A stretch of DNA of 64,000 nt, taken from Alistipes putredinis DSM 17216. Its GTDB lineage: Bacteria; Bacteroidota; Bacteroidia; Bacteroidales; Rikenellaceae. The DNA is taken from positions 62,001 to 126,000 of the forward strand of contig NZ_DS499579.1 of NCBI RefSeq assembly GCF_000154465.1, given 5' to 3'. The notes under the pieces are model-generated. The model was given only the letters and a program-made list of their open reading frames with translations, was not told the DNA's origin and searched no databases. The position numbers were made by a program, and so were the translations under genes. Shown piece after piece: positions 63,001-64,000 of this stretch (position 1 is its first letter; every line of letters starts with the position of its first letter).

Positions 63001-64000
63001 CCTGCGCGGCAGCGGCAAGGAGGCGACTCTTTCCGGACAGATCGCCGTGCGTGATTTCACCACGACGGTGGACTTCACGCAGGTGACTTATACGATGCCC
63101 CGGGCCGTGATCGAAGTTAGGAACAACCATTTGACCGCCGAAGGCGTGCCGCTGTACGATCCGGAGAAGAACGAGGGCCTTTTCTCGATCGACCTCAATC
63201 TGGAACATTTGTCCAATATCTCCTATTCGGTGAAAGTGCTGCCGAAAGAGTTGATGGTGCTCAATACCACTTCGAAGGATAACGACCTGTTCTACGGCCG
63301 GATTTTCGCTTCGGGTTCGGCGACGATCGCGGGCAGCAAGGGCGGTGTGAAAATGGACATCGTGGCTACCACCGAAGGCGATTCCGAATTTTATATGCCT
63401 CTGTCGGGACAGTCGAATGCGAAAACGGCCGATTTCGTTACGTTCGTCACCCCTGAACAGATCGATACGACCGACTATCTGGTGCGCAAGAAGCTGCTCT
63501 TCCAGCAGCAGGGGCGTAAAAAGGAAGCCGCAGGCAGCACGATGGATATTACGATGGCTCTCAATGTGCAGGACAATACCGCTTTCCAACTGGTGATCGA
63601 CCCGACGGTCGGCAGTGCCCTGAAAGGTCGTGGCAACGGTATGCTCAACCTGCATATCAATCCGGGTAACGGTATCTTCAATATGTACGGCGACTATACG
63701 CTCATCGAAGGCAGTTTTCTTTTCTCATTGCAGAATATCATTACTAAAAAATTCATCATCGAGAGCGGTTCGATGATTCAGTGGACGGGCGAGCCTGTCG
63801 ATGCGCGGCTCGACATCAATGCCGTCTATAAGCTCAAAACGTCGTTGCAGCCTCTGTTGAACACTGTAACCGCCTCTTCGGACGACGACCAGAGCGGTTC
63901 CCGGATTTCGGACCGTTCGGTGCCGGTTGATTGTAAGATCCATATCGGCGGTCGTTTGAGCAACCCGCAGTTGGATTTCAGCGTGGTCGTGCCCGTTACA
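60065..64000 (+). CDS. TamB/AsmA-like translocation-assembly protein (partial, runs off window)
   Basis: The reading frame is open from ATG 60065 to the window end, giving 1312 codons. A single N-terminal anchor (MVSAIVLALIFLPLLVALLF) is followed by a long beta-strand-rich periplasmic body and the start of the TamB (DUF490) domain: GNGIFNMYGDYTLIEGSFLFSLQNII, then IHIGGRLSNPQLDFSVVVP. Such proteins bridge inner and outer membrane and carry lipids or aid outer-membrane protein assembly. Its end and any TamA-like neighbour lie outside the window. Confidence 0.9.
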   Translation, partial: MRRIVNILAKMVSAIVLALIFLPLLVALLFEIPAAQNFVAREATEIISRKLGTRISIDRVDIGLFYRVSLDGFYVEDFQRDTLLYAGRLDARIKSLGLFGGGLVFSRAELSDARFCLRETPDGEMNIKQVVDKLSKKDKARAEGKFRLEIERLETEGLDFCMERLEHRNPSYGVDFADMHLIDIRAELKNFTIDGPVIHTDIGRLAMRERSGFVVEDLAGCLCIANGCIDIREGHIRTAKSNIELPSLSLIGLDWALYKNFVEEVDVTAQVVNTTLSSDDIAYFSPKMKDWHLTLTDVNADVSGPVADMSGSLRSVRTGADTKLSVDFAAQGLPDVGKGHFKADISELTTSAADVDRLAAALTGKNLPDEVLRIAKNAGKIGLTGKFDGTLTAFAADAALATEIGGATCRLQVSSLRDGCRGVLGDVKTSSLQLGELLENDLLGPLSLNVHVNGELSSEHSDAEVSGEILRLGINGYDYDSLRMKGHLVNREFNGLIEARDRNLRFDFRGLLDLNDERMPRYDFALDLEEANLAALGINRRDSVSVLAARIAARAVGRTLDDLNGIIFVRDVSYRYNDRELAADSVVIVGRNSLSDKFIRLRSDFVDADYEGKTSYKEVFTYLQQRFRDYVPMLDGGPGWQAQHPDTVELADGYSQLTVNVRKINPLVNAVSSGLQIADGSRLQLRINPANDKLSFEAASDYIERGRMLVTRLNLDAHNRGDSLVFAASTKDLYLNGFHMSRVGMSGGAKDNKLELITDFADTLDDVSGRIGFRSEFAHGRGPAGKGIDLRLTPSYISRGEKTWNIYTDGITADTSRIRIDRFRMVNAGQQLLLDGVASRRLQDSVQLTLHNFELAPFSQFTSSMGYRVDGRTNGSATMKAVLGAGEVQADIVVDSISINDLAVPAIWLRSRWDFVQNRAGILVQQRENLDTLVRGFYAPSQKRYYARATLDSVELSALDPLLKGVIEKTGGNADVDIALRGSGKEATLSGQIAVRDFTTTVDFTQVTYTMPRAVIEVRNNHLTAEGVPLYDPEKNEGLFSIDLNLEHLSNISYSVKVLPKELMVLNTTSKDNDLFYGRIFASGSATIAGSKGGVKMDIVATTEGDSEFYMPLSGQSNAKTADFVTFVTPEQIDTTDYLVRKKLLFQQQGRKKEAAGSTMDITMALNVQDNTAFQLVIDPTVGSALKGRGNGMLNLHINPGNGIFNMYGDYTLIEGSFLFSLQNIITKKFIIESGSMIQWTGEPVDARLDINAVYKLKTSLQPLLNTVTASSDDDQSGSRISDRSVPVDCKIHIGGRLSNPQLDFSVVVPVT

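Noticed and set aside
1..64000. CRISPR arrays, tRNA and rRNA genes
   Set aside because: No regularly spaced identical repeats with unique spacers and no cloverleaf or rRNA-like sequence were recognised on reading. The tandem repeats at 12.4 and 59.7 kb have no spacer structure.

Overview
The window reads as chromosome of a Bacteroidales bacterium, most likely Alistipes or another Rikenellaceae. The evidence is the TAnnTTTG (-7) promoter boxes with TTTG or TTG about 20 bases upstream, the weak Shine-Dalgarno signals, a SusC/CirA-like TonB receptor with a carboxypeptidase-like N-terminal domain, a Bacteroidetes-type Rnf operon, and NBU/CTnDOT-style mobile genes. The core sequence is GC-rich. 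The accessory block at about 34.9-52.85 kb and the small operon after it are visibly AT-richer. The genus is inferred, not proven. No rRNA, tRNA or CRISPR array was seen.

Left core (0-34.7 kb). A zinc-ribbon coiled-coil gene comes first. Next is an apparent operon of nadE, an RseC-like gene and rnfBCDGEA, which encodes the ferredoxin:NAD+ ion-pumping complex. An eroded-looking acetyltransferase is followed by hpt-queE-divIC. Then come thiL (minus strand), pyk and a Wzx-like flippase. The minus-strand group crcB, ackA, ptb, buk handles fluoride export and acyl-phosphate ATP formation. An orphan OmpR-type regulator, a DUF349 protein, pyrG and yidC follow, then a minus-strand recQ / 3'-5' exonuclease / rlmI / prolyl-tRNA deacylase operon. 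The section ends with a metal-related cluster: PqqD-like protein, Cys-rich protein, TonB receptor and periplasmic HMA protein.

Mobile element (about 34.9-52.85 kb). This is a mobilizable integrative element on the minus strand. Its backbone is two tandem tyrosine recombinases, a DUF6043-like protein, an HTH/excisionase-type protein, a DUF3987 ATPase, a DUF6371-like zinc-finger/primase protein and a MobV relaxase. Candidate oriT and origin-like repeats lie between them. Its cargo is a tightly packed operon: NERD nuclease-methyltransferase fusion, small SF1 helicase, an 823-residue protein of unknown family, a DUF1848 (radical-SAM-like) protein and an AlbA_2/GHKL ATPase. A small XRE regulator follows, just below a pair of perfect palindromes. 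I read this as a candidate undescribed genome-defence or DNA-processing system. Both ends of the element fall on TAnnTTTGC boxes, so it seems to have inserted into the promoter of the small zinc-ribbon/lipoprotein operon downstream.

Right core (53-64 kb). After that operon come a lone lipoprotein, a SulP transporter, a 189-bp IS-derived MITE with a TAA target duplication, an NMO/FabK-like flavoprotein, tsaD, and divergently the first 1312 codons of a TamB-like protein that runs off the window. Two intergenic regions (12.4 kb and 59.7 kb) carry tandem copies of one roughly 72-bp repeat. Its conserved edge is a promoter -7 box pointing into thiL and tsaD.
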